Below, piece after piece: positions 4,728 through 11,856 of a DNA stretch of 14,661 nt; positions within the stretch are counted from its first letter, which is position 1; each line of letters opens with the position of its first letter. This stretch comes from S012-113 sp039714715. GTDB taxonomy: Bacteria; Bacteroidota; Bacteroidia; Cytophagales; Cyclobacteriaceae. The notes below the pieces were generated by a model that searched no databases, was not told the DNA's origin, and saw only the letters and a program-made list of their open reading frames with translations. The translations under genes and the position numbers were made by a program. The stretch lies in assembly GCA_039714715.1 (NCBI GenBank), contig JBDLIU010000098.1:1-14661 (forward strand), written 5' to 3'.

Positions 4728-7541
4728 TTACGTGTTTGAGAATTTTTCTTTGAGATATCGGGCGGTATGATTTTCCCCGAGTTTGATTAGATTTTCAGGA
4801 GTACCGCCAAAGCATATTTCTCCACCCAGGTTTCCACCTTCAGGGCCGAGGTCAACGACCCAGTCTGCCGACTTGATGATCTCCATATTGTGTTCTATCA
4901 CAATCACGGTATTTCCTTGGTCAACCAGGGCATTTATGGCATCCAGAAGCTTCTGAATATCATAAAAATGAAGCCCCGTGGTTGGCTCATCAAAGATCAG
5001 TAAAAAGTTTTGAATTCCCGCCTTTCCTTTGCCTAAATATGAGGCCAATTTCACCCTTTGTGCCTCCCCTCCACTAAGGGAGCTGGAAGACTGCCCAAGC
5101 TTGATATACCCAAGCCCAACATCATATAAAGATTGCAGCCTTGAACTGATGGCCGACTTGTCTTCAAAAAAAGTTAACGCCTCTTCAACAGTAAGGTTTA
5201 AAACCTGGCTTATGTTATGATTTTTGTAGGTTATATCGAGCACCTCGCGCTTGAATCGTTGTCCTTTACAGTTATCACAGGTAAGATGAATATCTGCCAT
5301 AAACTGCATTTCAATTTTCACTACGCCCTCACCGGCACAAACCTCACACCTTCCGCCTTCCACATTGAAAGAAAAATGAGCAGGCTTAAAACCCCTCTGT
5401 TTGGCTAATGTCTGATCGGCAAATAAAGCACGAATTCCATCGTAGGCCTTAATATAAGTAATAGGATTTGAGCGGGATGATTTACCTATCGGATTTTGAT
5501 CAACAAACTCTATGTGTTCTACATCTTTAAAGTCGCCTTCGAGGCGGGCAAACTTACCCGTTGGAAGGTTGGTTGTGCCAAGAACTTTTCCCAGGGCCGG
5601 GTATAAAATATCGGTTACCAAAGTTGACTTGCCAGATCCGCTTACTCCTGTAACAACAGTTAGGACACCTAACGGAAATTTGGCATCAATTGCTTTTAAG
5701 TTGTTTTCTGTGGCGGAAACGATATCAATGGCGCGGCTCCATTTCCTTCTTTTTTTCGGGATAGCTATCTCGGAACTACCATTTAAATAACGTGTAGTGT
5801 GTGTATCTGCGTTGATAATATCTTTAAAACCACCCTGGAAAACCAGCTCACCACCATGAGCTCCGGCATCCGGACCTATGTCTATCAGCTGATCGGCACT
5901 TTTCATTATTTCTTCTTCGTGCTCAACCACAATAACCGTATTTCCTTTATTGCGAAGGTTTTTAAGCACCTCGATTAGCCTGCTGGAATCTCGCGGATGA
6001 AGCCCGATGCTGGGTTCATCGAGAATGTACATGGCGCCTACCAGCACACTACCCAGCGAAGTGGCTAGTTTGATCCGTTGAAATTCTCCTCCGGAAAGAG
6101 AGGCGGTCATCCTGTTGAGGGTAAGATAACCAAGGCCTACATAGTTCAGATAATTTAGCCGGTTGGTGATTTCAATGAGAATACGCTTGGCAATAGATTG
6201 TTCATGTGCAGTAAGCTGAATATTATTTATGAACTCAAGTAGCGAATCAACCTGCAGAAGAACAAGGTCAATAATAGAGGTGTCGTTTATCTTAACATAG
6301 GCAGCATCTATTCGAAGGCGTGTACCGCGGCAATCCGGACAAACCGTTCTTCCCCGGTAGCGCGAGAGCATTACTCTGTACTGAATCTTGATGGTTTTAG
6401 ACTCAAGGAATTTGAAGAAACCATCGATACCTTTAAACTTACCGGTTCCTTTCCAGAGTAATTTCTGTTGTTCTTCAGAAAGATCTTTGAACGGACGGTG
6501 AATAGGGAAATCTATATCGGTAGCTATTTCGAGCAATGGTCGCAGCCATTTTTTCATAGCTTCACTTCGCCAGGGGGCAACAGCGCCTTCGTAAACGGAT
6601 AATGATTTATCGGGGATCACCAGGTCGGGGTCAACACCAAGCACATTACCAAAGCCCTCACATTTTTTACAGGCACCGTAAGGATTATTAAAAGTAAAAA
6701 GGTTTGCAGATGGCTCTTCGAATGAGATACCATCTAATTCAAACTTGTCTGAGAATTCTTTTTTCTGCTGACCAACCACCTGCACCCTGCAGGCCCCATG
6801 ACCTTCGAAAAAAGCAGTTTTCACAGAATCGGCCAGCCGGAACTGGCTATCTTCATCATCGGCTATTACGCCACGATCGATAAGAATATCTGCTTTTTCA
6901 ATATCAGGCGGATTTTCAATAAAGTCTTCGATTAGACCAATTTCACCATTAACAATCAGGCGGGTGTATCCTTTGCTGAGCAGGATCTCAAGCTCCTTTT
7001 TGAATGAACGCCCGGGTTCATGAATAAGCGGACAACAAACAATGTATTTTTCTCCCTGCTTGAAGGATAGTACATAATCTACTACATCGGATACCGTATT
7101 ACGGGTTACCTTGTTGCCGCTTATTGGCGAATAGGTGGTGCCTATTCGCGCAAAAAGGAGCTTGAGATAATCGTAAATTTCAGTAGAGGTTCCTACGGTT
7201 GACCGCGGGTTGCGTGTGTTCACTCTTTGTTCAATAGAAATCGCAGGAGAAACACCTTTGATATAATCCACCTCAGGTTTTTCCATCCTGCCCAAAAACT
7301 GACGGGCATAAGCCGAAAGACTTTCCACATACATACGCTGTCCTTCTGCAAAGAGCGTATCGAATGCCAGCGATGATTTACCGGAACCACTCAGACCTGT
7401 GATTACCACCAGTTTGTTACGCGGAATGGCAACACTCAGGTTTTTCAGATTGTTGACTCGCGCACCTTTTATAATGATAAACTTTTTAGGATCGAGCTTA
7501 TCAATATTATAGGTTGTTGCTGAGTTTTTAACCATGGTCAT
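4728..7541 (-). CDS. uvrA: Excinuclease ABC subunit A
   Basis: 937 residues, the normal length. It is the damage-recognition ATPase of nucleotide excision repair, binding distorted DNA as a dimer and loading UvrB. It has two ABC modules: Walker A GLSGSGKS (49-56) and GVSGSGKS (632-639), signatures LSGGEFQRIKLA (482-493) and LSGGEAQRVKLA (822-833), Walker B ILDEP (506-510) and LIFDEP (848-852 region). The C-terminal zinc module is intact: C732, C735, C755, C758. The N-terminal zinc module keeps only one pair (C291, C294). Where the E. coli protein has CPIC this one reads FELDGISFEEP; I recall the same change in other Bacteroidota UvrA, so it looks lineage-typical rather than damaged. The start at 7541 has an alternative ATG two codons later. 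Transcribed divergently from the gene at 7634. Confidence 0.97.
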   Translation of the reverse strand: MTMVKNSATTYNIDKLDPKKFIIIKGARVNNLKNLSVAIPRNKLVVITGLSGSGKSSLAFDTLFAEGQRMYVESLSAYARQFLGRMEKPEVDYIKGVSPAISIEQRVNTRNPRSTVGTSTEIYDYLKLLFARIGTTYSPISGNKVTRNTVSDVVDYVLSFKQGEKYIVCCPLIHEPGRSFKKELEILLSKGYTRLIVNGEIGLIEDFIENPPDIEKADILIDRGVIADDEDSQFRLADSVKTAFFEGHGACRVQVVGQQKKEFSDKFELDGISFEEPSANLFTFNNPYGACKKCEGFGNVLGVDPDLVIPDKSLSVYEGAVAPWRSEAMKKWLRPLLEIATDIDFPIHRPFKDLSEEQQKLLWKGTGKFKGIDGFFKFLESKTIKIQYRVMLSRYRGRTVCPDCRGTRLRIDAAYVKINDTSIIDLVLLQVDSLLEFINNIQLTAHEQSIAKRILIEITNRLNYLNYVGLGYLTLNRMTASLSGGEFQRIKLATSLGSVLVGAMYILDEPSIGLHPRDSSRLIEVLKNLRNKGNTVIVVEHEEEIMKSADQLIDIGPDAGAHGGELVFQGGFKDIINADTHTTRYLNGSSEIAIPKKRRKWSRAIDIVSATENNLKAIDAKFPLGVLTVVTGVSGSGKSTLVTDILYPALGKVLGTTNLPTGKFARLEGDFKDVEHIEFVDQNPIGKSSRSNPITYIKAYDGIRALFADQTLAKQRGFKPAHFSFNVEGGRCEVCAGEGVVKIEMQFMADIHLTCDNCKGQRFKREVLDITYKNHNISQVLNLTVEEALTFFEDKSAISSRLQSLYDVGLGYIKLGQSSSSLSGGEAQRVKLASYLGKGKAGIQNFLLIFDEPTTGLHFYDIQKLLDAINALVDQGNTVIVIEHNMEIIKSADWVVDLGPEGGNLGGEICFGGTPENLIKLGENHTARYLKEKFSNT

Positions 7542-7548
7542 AGGCAGA

Positions 7549-7556
7549 CAAAGATA
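7549..7556 (-). promoter_or_regulatory. Possible -7 box for uvrA
   Basis: On the minus strand TATCTTTG fits the Bacteroidota -7 element TAnnTTTG exactly. It sits only 7 nt before the uvrA ATG, so a transcript from here would be nearly leaderless. No convincing TTTG lies at the -33 position, so the call is tentative. Confidence 0.3.
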
Positions 7557-7560
7557 GATA

Positions 7561-7590
7561 TTTGTTCACGTATATTAATGACTATATTTA
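7561..7590 (+). promoter_or_regulatory. Putative promoter of the outer-membrane protein gene
   Basis: TTTG (7561-7564), 18 nt, TATATTTA (7583-7590), close to the Bacteroidota -33/-7 consensus. A transcript start near 7597 favours the ATG at 7634 (or 7649) over the more upstream in-frame ATG at 7562, which overlaps this promoter. Confidence 0.4.
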
Positions 7591-7633
7591 TATGAGTAAA
7601 ATGAGCCTGCTTGTATATATTGGACAACTAATT

Positions 7634-8224
7634 ATGAAAATATTGAATATGAGATTACTAATTATTCTTGGTATTCTTGCAACACCCTGTTTTGGTCTTG
7701 CTCAGAGTAATATTATTAAAGGCAGGGCAATATATATACCACTTATGGAAGAGCCTTATTCGTTTGGTATTGGCTATGAACGTATTCTTTCCGACAACCT
7801 GTCGGTACAACTGCTTTTTAACAGTAAGAGGGCTAGAGCTGGCCTGGATGGTCCCAAGAGAATTGCCCACGGTTTTGTACCTGAAATGCGTTACTATTTT
7901 GGTAAGGCCGACAATTTTAGACAGAAGGCATTTGTTGGCGTATTTACAGAACTTATGAAAACGGTAATATATCCGGGGATGCAAGAGAGCCAACTTCAAC
8001 TACTTGAAACAAATGGCACCCTGATTAGTCCAGGTATATTAATTGGCAAGAACGGGTCTATTGGCAAGAGGTTTTTAATAGATGTATATATTGGCTATAA
8101 GCAAAAAATAATTATCGGAACCGATCTTTTTTATGATTATGGTACAGAGGAATATCTTGAACGCGACATAGTAGAAACGGAATCAGGTATTAGGGCTGGA
8201 TTGAATATTGGCGTTTTATTTTGA
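7634..8224 (+). CDS. Putative outer-membrane beta-barrel protein
   Basis: About 196 residues from the chosen ATG. MKILNMRLLIILGILATPCF followed by GLAQ is a good signal peptide, cleaved near AQ-SN. An in-frame ATG at 7562 would add 24 residues ahead of the signal, which is unlikely. MRLL at 7649 is the other candidate start. The mature part alternates short amphipathic strands (FGIGYERILSDNLSVQLLFN, RFLIDVYIGYKQK, GIRAGLNIGVLF) and ends in phenylalanine, as outer-membrane barrels recognised by BamA usually do. It resembles the DUF3575-type small barrels of Bacteroidota, but function is unknown. It stands alone, divergent from uvrA and followed by about 300 nt before the sigma-factor gene. Confidence 0.75.
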   Translation: MKILNMRLLIILGILATPCFGLAQSNIIKGRAIYIPLMEEPYSFGIGYERILSDNLSVQLLFNSKRARAGLDGPKRIAHGFVPEMRYYFGKADNFRQKAFVGVFTELMKTVIYPGMQESQLQLLETNGTLISPGILIGKNGSIGKRFLIDVYIGYKQKIIIGTDLFYDYGTEEYLERDIVETESGIRAGLNIGVLF

Positions 8225-8529
8225 ACGAGCCCCAATCTCGTAACCGGAAGATTGCCATATTGGAAAAGTACAATAAAAAAACTTTCTATATTAACACAAT
8301 AATATCACTCACTTTTCGTTAAAGGCTCTATTTGTTAAATATTATAGGAAACTGATTAATAAATAATTTATTGTGTCAACAGTGCAATATTTGAAAAATA
8401 ATATTAGAAAAACTTTGTTATTACATATTTCATTAATTACATTTGGTTTCATCTTTAAATAAATTCATTAAGACCCATACAGATTTGCCTATGATATAAA
8501 CCTCTACGTTAACCAAAGTAATCTGAGTA
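8225..8529. other. AT-rich intergenic region between barrel protein and sigma-factor genes
   Basis: No credible coding frame or RNA gene was seen. The first 50 nt hold no clear terminator for the upstream gene. ACACAATAA (8294-8302) and TTATTGTGT (8368-8376) form a 9-bp inverted repeat 65 nt apart, which may be chance in such AT-rich DNA. The right half contains the promoter-like boxes at 8414-8445. Confidence 0.6.
8414..8445 (+). promoter_or_regulatory. Promoter of the sigma-factor operon
   Basis: TTTG (8414-8417), 20 nt, TACATTTG (8438-8445). Both boxes match the Bacteroidota housekeeping consensus TTTG / TAnnTTTG exactly and at a normal distance. Transcription would start near 8452, leaving a leader of about 78 nt. 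Confidence 0.6.
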
Positions 8530-9129
8530 ATGATTAACAATGCACTGAATGACAGCCAGTTGGTAAAGCTGTTCGAAAATGGAAACGAAGGGGGTTTTGA
8601 GGTCTTAATCGAAAGATACCAATCCCGAATTTATACGTCTATTCTTCTGATCGTTAAGGATCGTTATATAGCTGAGGATCTCCGGCAGGAGACTTTTATC
8701 AAAGCCGTAAACACGATTAAGGCGGGAAGATATAACGATGAAGGTAAATTTCAGCCCTGGATTATGCGTATTGCACACAATCTGGCCATAGACCATTTCC
8801 GTAAGGCGAAGCGTTTTCCAACCATTATTATGGAAGATGGATCCAATGTTTTTAACACACTCGAATTTTCTGAGGCCCCCTATGAAACAATTCAGGCCCA
8901 AAAAGATACTAAAGCAAAACTTCGCTCGTTTATAGAGGAGTTACCGGAGGCACAACGTGAGGTTCTGGTTATGCGCCATTATATGGAAATGAGTTTCCAG
9001 GACATTGCCGAAAGCACCGGTGTAAGTATAAACACAGCATTAGGAAGAATGCGTTATGCGTTAATCAACCTAAGAAAAAAGATGTTAAAACACAAAGTTG
9101 CCTATGATCAAAACATTTACCCAAAATGA
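8530..9129 (+). CDS. ECF-type RNA polymerase sigma factor
   Basis: 199 residues, normal for sigma-70 family group 4 (ECF). Region 2 covers about residues 20-95: ERYQSRIYTSIL, DLRQETFIKAVN (polymerase contact and -10 recognition) and FQPWIMRIAHNLAIDHFRK. Region 4 covers about 135-190: LPEAQREVLVMRHYMEMSFQ and DIAESTGVSINTALGRMRYA, the helix-turn-helix for the -35 element. It directs RNA polymerase to a small regulon, often in response to envelope or stress signals; the target here is unknown. The ATG at 8530 fits the family start. A short gene overlaps its 3' end by 26 nt and nth follows, so the three probably form one operon. Confidence 0.93.
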   Translation: MINNALNDSQLVKLFENGNEGGFEVLIERYQSRIYTSILLIVKDRYIAEDLRQETFIKAVNTIKAGRYNDEGKFQPWIMRIAHNLAIDHFRKAKRFPTIIMEDGSNVFNTLEFSEAPYETIQAQKDTKAKLRSFIEELPEAQREVLVMRHYMEMSFQDIAESTGVSINTALGRMRYALINLRKKMLKHKVAYDQNIYPK

Positions 9130-9307
9130 CCTAATCAGGTATATTTATAATGAGACTTCCCACGAGGAGTCTGTAGAAATTCAACAGGCATTGTTATGCA
9201 ATGGTGAACTTAAGGACGAATATAAAAGCCTGAGTTCAACTGTTAACATGTTGGATGAGCTGTTGGAGCCCAAACAAACAACCGCGAATCATCGCACAGA
9301 AGCGTAG
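9104..9307 (+). CDS. Short anti-sigma-like protein (putative)
   Basis: 67 residues from the ATG at 9104 (an in-frame TTG at 9098 would add two). It begins MIKTFTQNDLIRYIYNETSH, followed by EESVEIQQALLCNGELKDEY, a helical pattern like the N-terminal sigma-binding domain of anti-sigma factors. It has no zinc-ligand HxxxCxxC motif and no transmembrane helix. It overlaps the ECF sigma gene by 26 nt, implying translational coupling and matched amounts of both proteins. Small partners of this type directly after ECF sigma genes are, from recall, frequent in Cytophagales. The role as anti-sigma factor is inference from position and helical layout; a different sigma-partner role is possible. Confidence 0.7.
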   Translation: MIKTFTQNDLIRYIYNETSHEESVEIQQALLCNGELKDEYKSLSSTVNMLDELLEPKQTTANHRTEA

Positions 9308-9358
9308 CCTTTCGGCTAAATGAATTAAATTGCAATCTGCCAAAAACACCGAAGGCGG

Positions 9359-10003
9359 ATGACCAGAAAAGAGCGATACAAAGCAGTTGTAAAACTGTTC
9401 AAAGAAATCAATCCTGATGCTGAGACGGAACTGGAATATAACGATCCGTTTCAGCTACTTATTTCTGTGATCTTGAGTGCCCAGTGCACAGACGAACGCA
9501 TTAATAAGGTTACACCTGCTCTTTTTGATGAATTTCCCACACCAGATCATCTTGGCGCGGTAAGCCCGGAAGAAGTCTTTCCGTTTATTAAATCGGTTAC
9601 CTATCCCAACAATAAATCAAAGCATTTGGTGGGCATGGCTAAAATGTTGGCACAAGAGTTTAATAATGAAGTGCCGGGAGATATTAAAGAACTGCAAAAG
9701 TTACCCGGGGTTGGTCGTAAAACGGCCAATGTTATTGCTTCGGTAATTTATAACCAGCCAGCCATGGCTGTTGATACCCATGTTTTCAGGGTTTCGAAAC
9801 GACTGGGCCTGGTTAACCAGAATTCGAAAACACCCTACGAGGTAGAAATGCAGCTGGTGAAAAATCTGGCAGAAGAAGATATTGCCATCGCTCATCATTG
9901 GCTGATATTGCATGGCAGGTATGTTTGTCTGGCCAGAAAACCTAAATGCGAAGATTGCAAACTAAGCCATTTGTGCCGATATTACGATAAGAATTTTTTG
10001 TAG
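9359..10003 (+). CDS. nth: Endonuclease III (DNA glycosylase/AP lyase)
   Basis: 214 residues, as in E. coli Nth (211). It removes oxidised pyrimidines and nicks the resulting abasic site in base-excision repair. The helix-hairpin-helix LPGVGRKTANVI carries the catalytic lysine. About 18 residues later VDTHVFRVSKRLGL carries the catalytic aspartate. The C-terminal iron-sulfur loop is complete with the exact spacing C-x6-C-x2-C-x5-C (CLARKPKCEDCKLSHLC). The start ATG at 9359 is 51 nt after the small sigma-partner gene, so it is probably the last gene of that operon. Its stop lies 9 nt from the convergent XRE gene, with no clear terminator between. Confidence 0.97.
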   Translation: MTRKERYKAVVKLFKEINPDAETELEYNDPFQLLISVILSAQCTDERINKVTPALFDEFPTPDHLGAVSPEEVFPFIKSVTYPNNKSKHLVGMAKMLAQEFNNEVPGDIKELQKLPGVGRKTANVIASVIYNQPAMAVDTHVFRVSKRLGLVNQNSKTPYEVEMQLVKNLAEEDIAIAHHWLILHGRYVCLARKPKCEDCKLSHLCRYYDKNFL

Positions 10004-10012
10004 AAAATTCTA

Positions 10013-10213
10013 TTAGTCAGTTTCTTCTAAAATAAACATTTCTTCTACTTTTTTATTAAAGACTTTGGCGAGTTTTAAGGATAAAATAGTTGAAGGAATA
10101 TAGCGGTATGATTCAATTGAAATGATAGTTTGCCTCGAAACACTTACTATTTCTGCTAATGAAGCTTGCGTTAGATTATTTATATGGCGCTCCTCCCTGA
10201 CCCTATTCTTCAT
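10013..10213 (-). CDS. XRE-family transcriptional regulator (small HTH)
   Basis: 66 residues, a single Cro/C1-type helix-turn-helix. TQASLAEIVSVSRQTIISIE contains the turn and recognition helix (SRQTI), then SLKLAKVFNKKVEEMFILEE closes the five-helix fold. The family (YgzD-like) works as a DNA-binding dimer. The ATG overlaps the last 11 nt of the membrane-protein gene upstream, so the two are translationally coupled. Pairs of this small HTH and a small multi-pass membrane protein are common in Bacteroidota and Firmicutes. The perfect palindrome at 10702-10721, before the first gene, is the likely binding site, which would make the operon self-repressing. Confidence 0.93.
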   Translation of the reverse strand: MKNRVREERHINNLTQASLAEIVSVSRQTIISIESYRYIPSTILSLKLAKVFNKKVEEMFILEETD

Positions 10214-10676
10214 ATTTGTATATTTTGATATGTAAGATGTAGTTAAATCTTACAATGAAAGCAAGCCAGAAAACAAACACAATAAATACAAAAAACAGCA
10301 CCATCCCATCTTTACTGGGATCACCAAAAATCAACATTAATAGAAAACCAGAGATAATACAAATAAGCTGTACAAGTGCAGCGAACTGGAAGGAATCATG
10401 TCTTGTTAGTTTGGTCATTTCATCTTCGATTTTTTCTTTCGAAAAGGTTAAAAAGTAAATACCAATTAGAAATGAAAAGAACCCAATAATTGCAACGATT
10501 GTATTAATTGTGCTGTAAAATGTCGGAAGACTGACAGTGCCAGAATAATTTTCATTTTGTAAATATGCAATTAACCTTGTTATATATCCCCATTGCATTG
10601 CCCACCAAAGTAGAAATCCAACAGGTGCCATAATAGCTCCTGCTTTCTTAAACAAATTGGGTAGTAGAAATCTCAT
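10203..10676 (-). CDS. Four-helix membrane protein paired with XRE regulator
   Basis: 157 residues with four hydrophobic segments near residues 13-36, 56-78, 96-117 and 124-147. Between helices two and three lies a charged cytoplasmic-type loop (SKEKIEDEMTKLTRHDSFQF). No catalytic motif. It is the first gene of a two-gene operon and overlaps the XRE gene by 11 nt. The layout resembles the membrane partners (DUF2178-like) of small XRE regulators, whose roles are mostly unknown. It may sense membrane state or simply be controlled by the regulator. Start ATG at 10676 lies 25 nt after the palindrome. Confidence 0.85.
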   Translation of the reverse strand: MRFLLPNLFKKAGAIMAPVGFLLWWAMQWGYITRLIAYLQNENYSGTVSLPTFYSTINTIVAIIGFFSFLIGIYFLTFSKEKIEDEMTKLTRHDSFQFAALVQLICIISGFLLMLIFGDPSKDGMVLFFVFIVFVFWLAFIVRFNYILHIKIYKYEE

Positions 10677-10701
10677 GTTTTTGTTGGTTATTAATACAAA
10701 A

Positions 10702-10721
10702 ATGTAAAGTACGCTTTACAT
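10702..10721. promoter_or_regulatory. Palindromic operator for the XRE regulator
   Basis: ATGTAAAG-TACG-CTTTACAT is a perfect inverted repeat with 8-bp arms. It sits 25 nt before the start of the membrane-protein/XRE operon, where it would overlap the promoter. An HTH dimer binding here would block transcription. The link to this regulator is inferred from position and symmetry. Confidence 0.65.
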
Positions 10722-10869
10722 GCCTAAAAAACCAATGAAATAGAGGATATTTTTATTAAACACCAATACCATTAATTTGATAAGACCGCTGCCATGCAAA
10801 AACCAACGAGTTAAACAGCTACAATATTTATTATCCGAACTGTATTATGCTAAATATTGACAAATTATA

Positions 10870-10882
10870 ACTCCAGAGGAGT
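10870..10882. repeat. REP hairpin ACTCC-AGA-GGAGT
   Basis: Five-bp arms around AGA, followed by GATACCCTTAAATT and then the start codon of the first transposase copy. It is the leftmost member of the REP set. Confidence 0.75.
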
Positions 10883-10896
10883 GATACCCTTAAATT

Positions 10897-11205
10897 ATGG
10901 CTAATACATTTACCCAACTCTATGTACTATGTACAAATAGTATTTGCAATTCAGGGAAAAGAAAACGTGATTCAGTTGCAAAGTACATTTTGAACCAACC
11001 GGAACACCACAAGAAGAAAAGCTTTAGGGAGGAATATCCTAACATATTACACATGCCGGACATAAAATACGATGATAAATATTTATTTGAATGGTATGAT
11101 TGGGTGTCACCACGATGTGGCTCTATTTATTATAGCTTAATTTTACTACAAAGGTTCGACAACTACGTTGTCACCTTTTTAAACAGTATCAGCATAGGAA
11201 AGTAA
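10897..11205 (+). pseudogene. Remnant of RAYT (IS200-like) transposase
   Basis: Compared with the intact copy at 11291, it keeps the first ten codons (MANTFTQLYV) and the last third (VAKYILNQPEHHKKKSF to YLFEWYD). It has lost about 262 bp in between (junction near 10972), including the HUH metal-binding motif. It also has a tandem 7-bp duplication, TATGTAC at 10921-10927 and 10928-10934, that shifts the frame. The two changes sum to -255 nt, so the frame is restored after the junction. The ancestral TAG stop has become TGG (about 11101), and reading runs on through two REP hairpins to 11205. The open frame persists but cannot encode an active transposase. Confidence 0.88.
11110..11172. repeat. 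REP hairpin pair after the transposase remnant
   Basis: CCAC-GAT-GTGG (11110-11120) and GACAAC-TAC-GTTGTC (11158-11172). The same pair, with matching flanks (GGTGTCACCACGATGTGGCT and GTTGTCACC), follows the intact transposase at 11759-11819. Confidence 0.8.
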
Positions 11206-11212
11206 ATAAAAC

Positions 11213-11275
11213 AACTCCAGAGGAGTTATACCTTTGTAGTCAATAAAATAATTTTTAAATCAAGCTCCGTAGGAG
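11213..11275. repeat. REP hairpin pair before the intact transposase
   Basis: AACTCC-AGA-GGAGTT (11213-11227) followed by TATACCTTTGTAG, and CTCC-GTA-GGAG (11265-11275) followed by TGAAACCTTTAATCT and the transposase ATG. The tails after each hairpin share the pattern A-Y-C-TTT, a feature of this REP family. Confidence 0.8.
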
Positions 11276-11290
11276 TGAAACCTTTAATCT

Positions 11291-11752
11291 ATGGCTAACA
11301 CATTTACCCAACTCTATGTACAGATAGTATTTGCAGTTCAGGGAAAGCAAAACCTGATTTATGAATCAATTCGCGAAAGGATTGAAAAATATATGTGTGG
11401 AATTGTTTCGAACAATCAATCAAAGCCACTCGCAATCTATTGTAATCCCGATCATGTTCATATTCTGATTGGTTTACATCCTTCAATTTCTGTTTCAGAT
11501 ATGGCAAGGGATATTAAATCAAGCTCATCAAAGTGGATTAATGACAACAAGTGGGTTAAAGGAAAGTTTAGGTGGCAGGAAGGTTTTGGGGCTTTCACAT
11601 ATTCGAAATCTCAAATAGATCCTGTTGCCAAATACATATTGAACCAACCTGAACACCATAAGAAAAAGAGTTTTAAGGAAGAATACCTTAGTATCTTAAA
11701 CAAACTTGATATTAAATATGATGACAGATATTTATTTGAATGGTATGATTAG
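11291..11752 (+). CDS. REP-associated tyrosine transposase (RAYT, IS200-like)
   Basis: 153 residues, the normal length for a single-domain Y1 transposase. The HUH motif is in CNPDHVHILIGLHP (about residues 50-63), which binds the catalytic metal ion. The conserved end FGAFTYSKSQIDPVAKYILN followed by QPEHHKKKSF is typical of RAYTs; the catalytic tyrosine is most likely that of KYILNQ. Such enzymes nick and rejoin single-stranded REP hairpins; RAYTs are often domesticated and mobilise REPs rather than themselves. The start ATG lies 15 nt after a CTCC-GTA-GGAG hairpin and no other start fits. The gene is flanked by REPs on both sides and preceded by a decayed duplicate. It appears intact and could still act on the surrounding hairpins. 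Confidence 0.92.
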   Translation: MANTFTQLYVQIVFAVQGKQNLIYESIRERIEKYMCGIVSNNQSKPLAIYCNPDHVHILIGLHPSISVSDMARDIKSSSSKWINDNKWVKGKFRWQEGFGAFTYSKSQIDPVAKYILNQPEHHKKKSFKEEYLSILNKLDIKYDDRYLFEWYD

Positions 11753-11758
11753 GTGTCA

Positions 11759-11819
11759 CCACGATGTGGCTGAGAAAATTAATTCAATCTTCCTACAAAG
11801 GTTTGACAACTACGTTGTC
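11759..11819. repeat. REP hairpin pair after the intact transposase
   Basis: CCAC-GAT-GTGG (11759-11769) and GACAAC-TAC-GTTGTC (11805-11819), the exact counterparts of 11110-11172. A further ACCTCCTTA/TAAGGAGGT stem (11820-11828, 11841-11849) follows here but is not complementary in the first unit. Confidence 0.8.
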
Positions 11820-11856
11820 ACCTCCTTAATAGTATTAGTATAAGGAGGTAAAAAAT

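Noticed and set aside
5029..5790. Plus-strand frames within uvrA
   Set aside because: Antisense shadows of a highly conserved coding sequence.
7562..7633. Upstream in-frame ATG of the outer-membrane protein gene as true start
   Set aside because: It would place 24 residues before a good signal peptide and overlaps a promoter-like -33/-7 pair.
7658..7999. Frames on both strands overlapping the barrel-protein gene
   Set aside because: The 220-codon frame with signal peptide and barrel-like end explains the region; the others lack such features.
8294..8376. ACACAATAA / TTATTGTGT inverted repeat as a regulator site
   Set aside because: Arms are 65 nt apart in very AT-rich DNA and nothing else supports it; mentioned only as a note.
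10255..10458. 67-codon plus-strand frame inside the four-helix membrane gene
   Set aside because: Antisense to a coherent membrane protein with an operon partner; no start signal.
11820..11849. ACCTCCTTA/TAAGGAGGT stem as intrinsic terminator
   Set aside because: Followed by A residues, not T, on the plus strand; loop is 12 nt; the minus strand also lacks a trailing T run.
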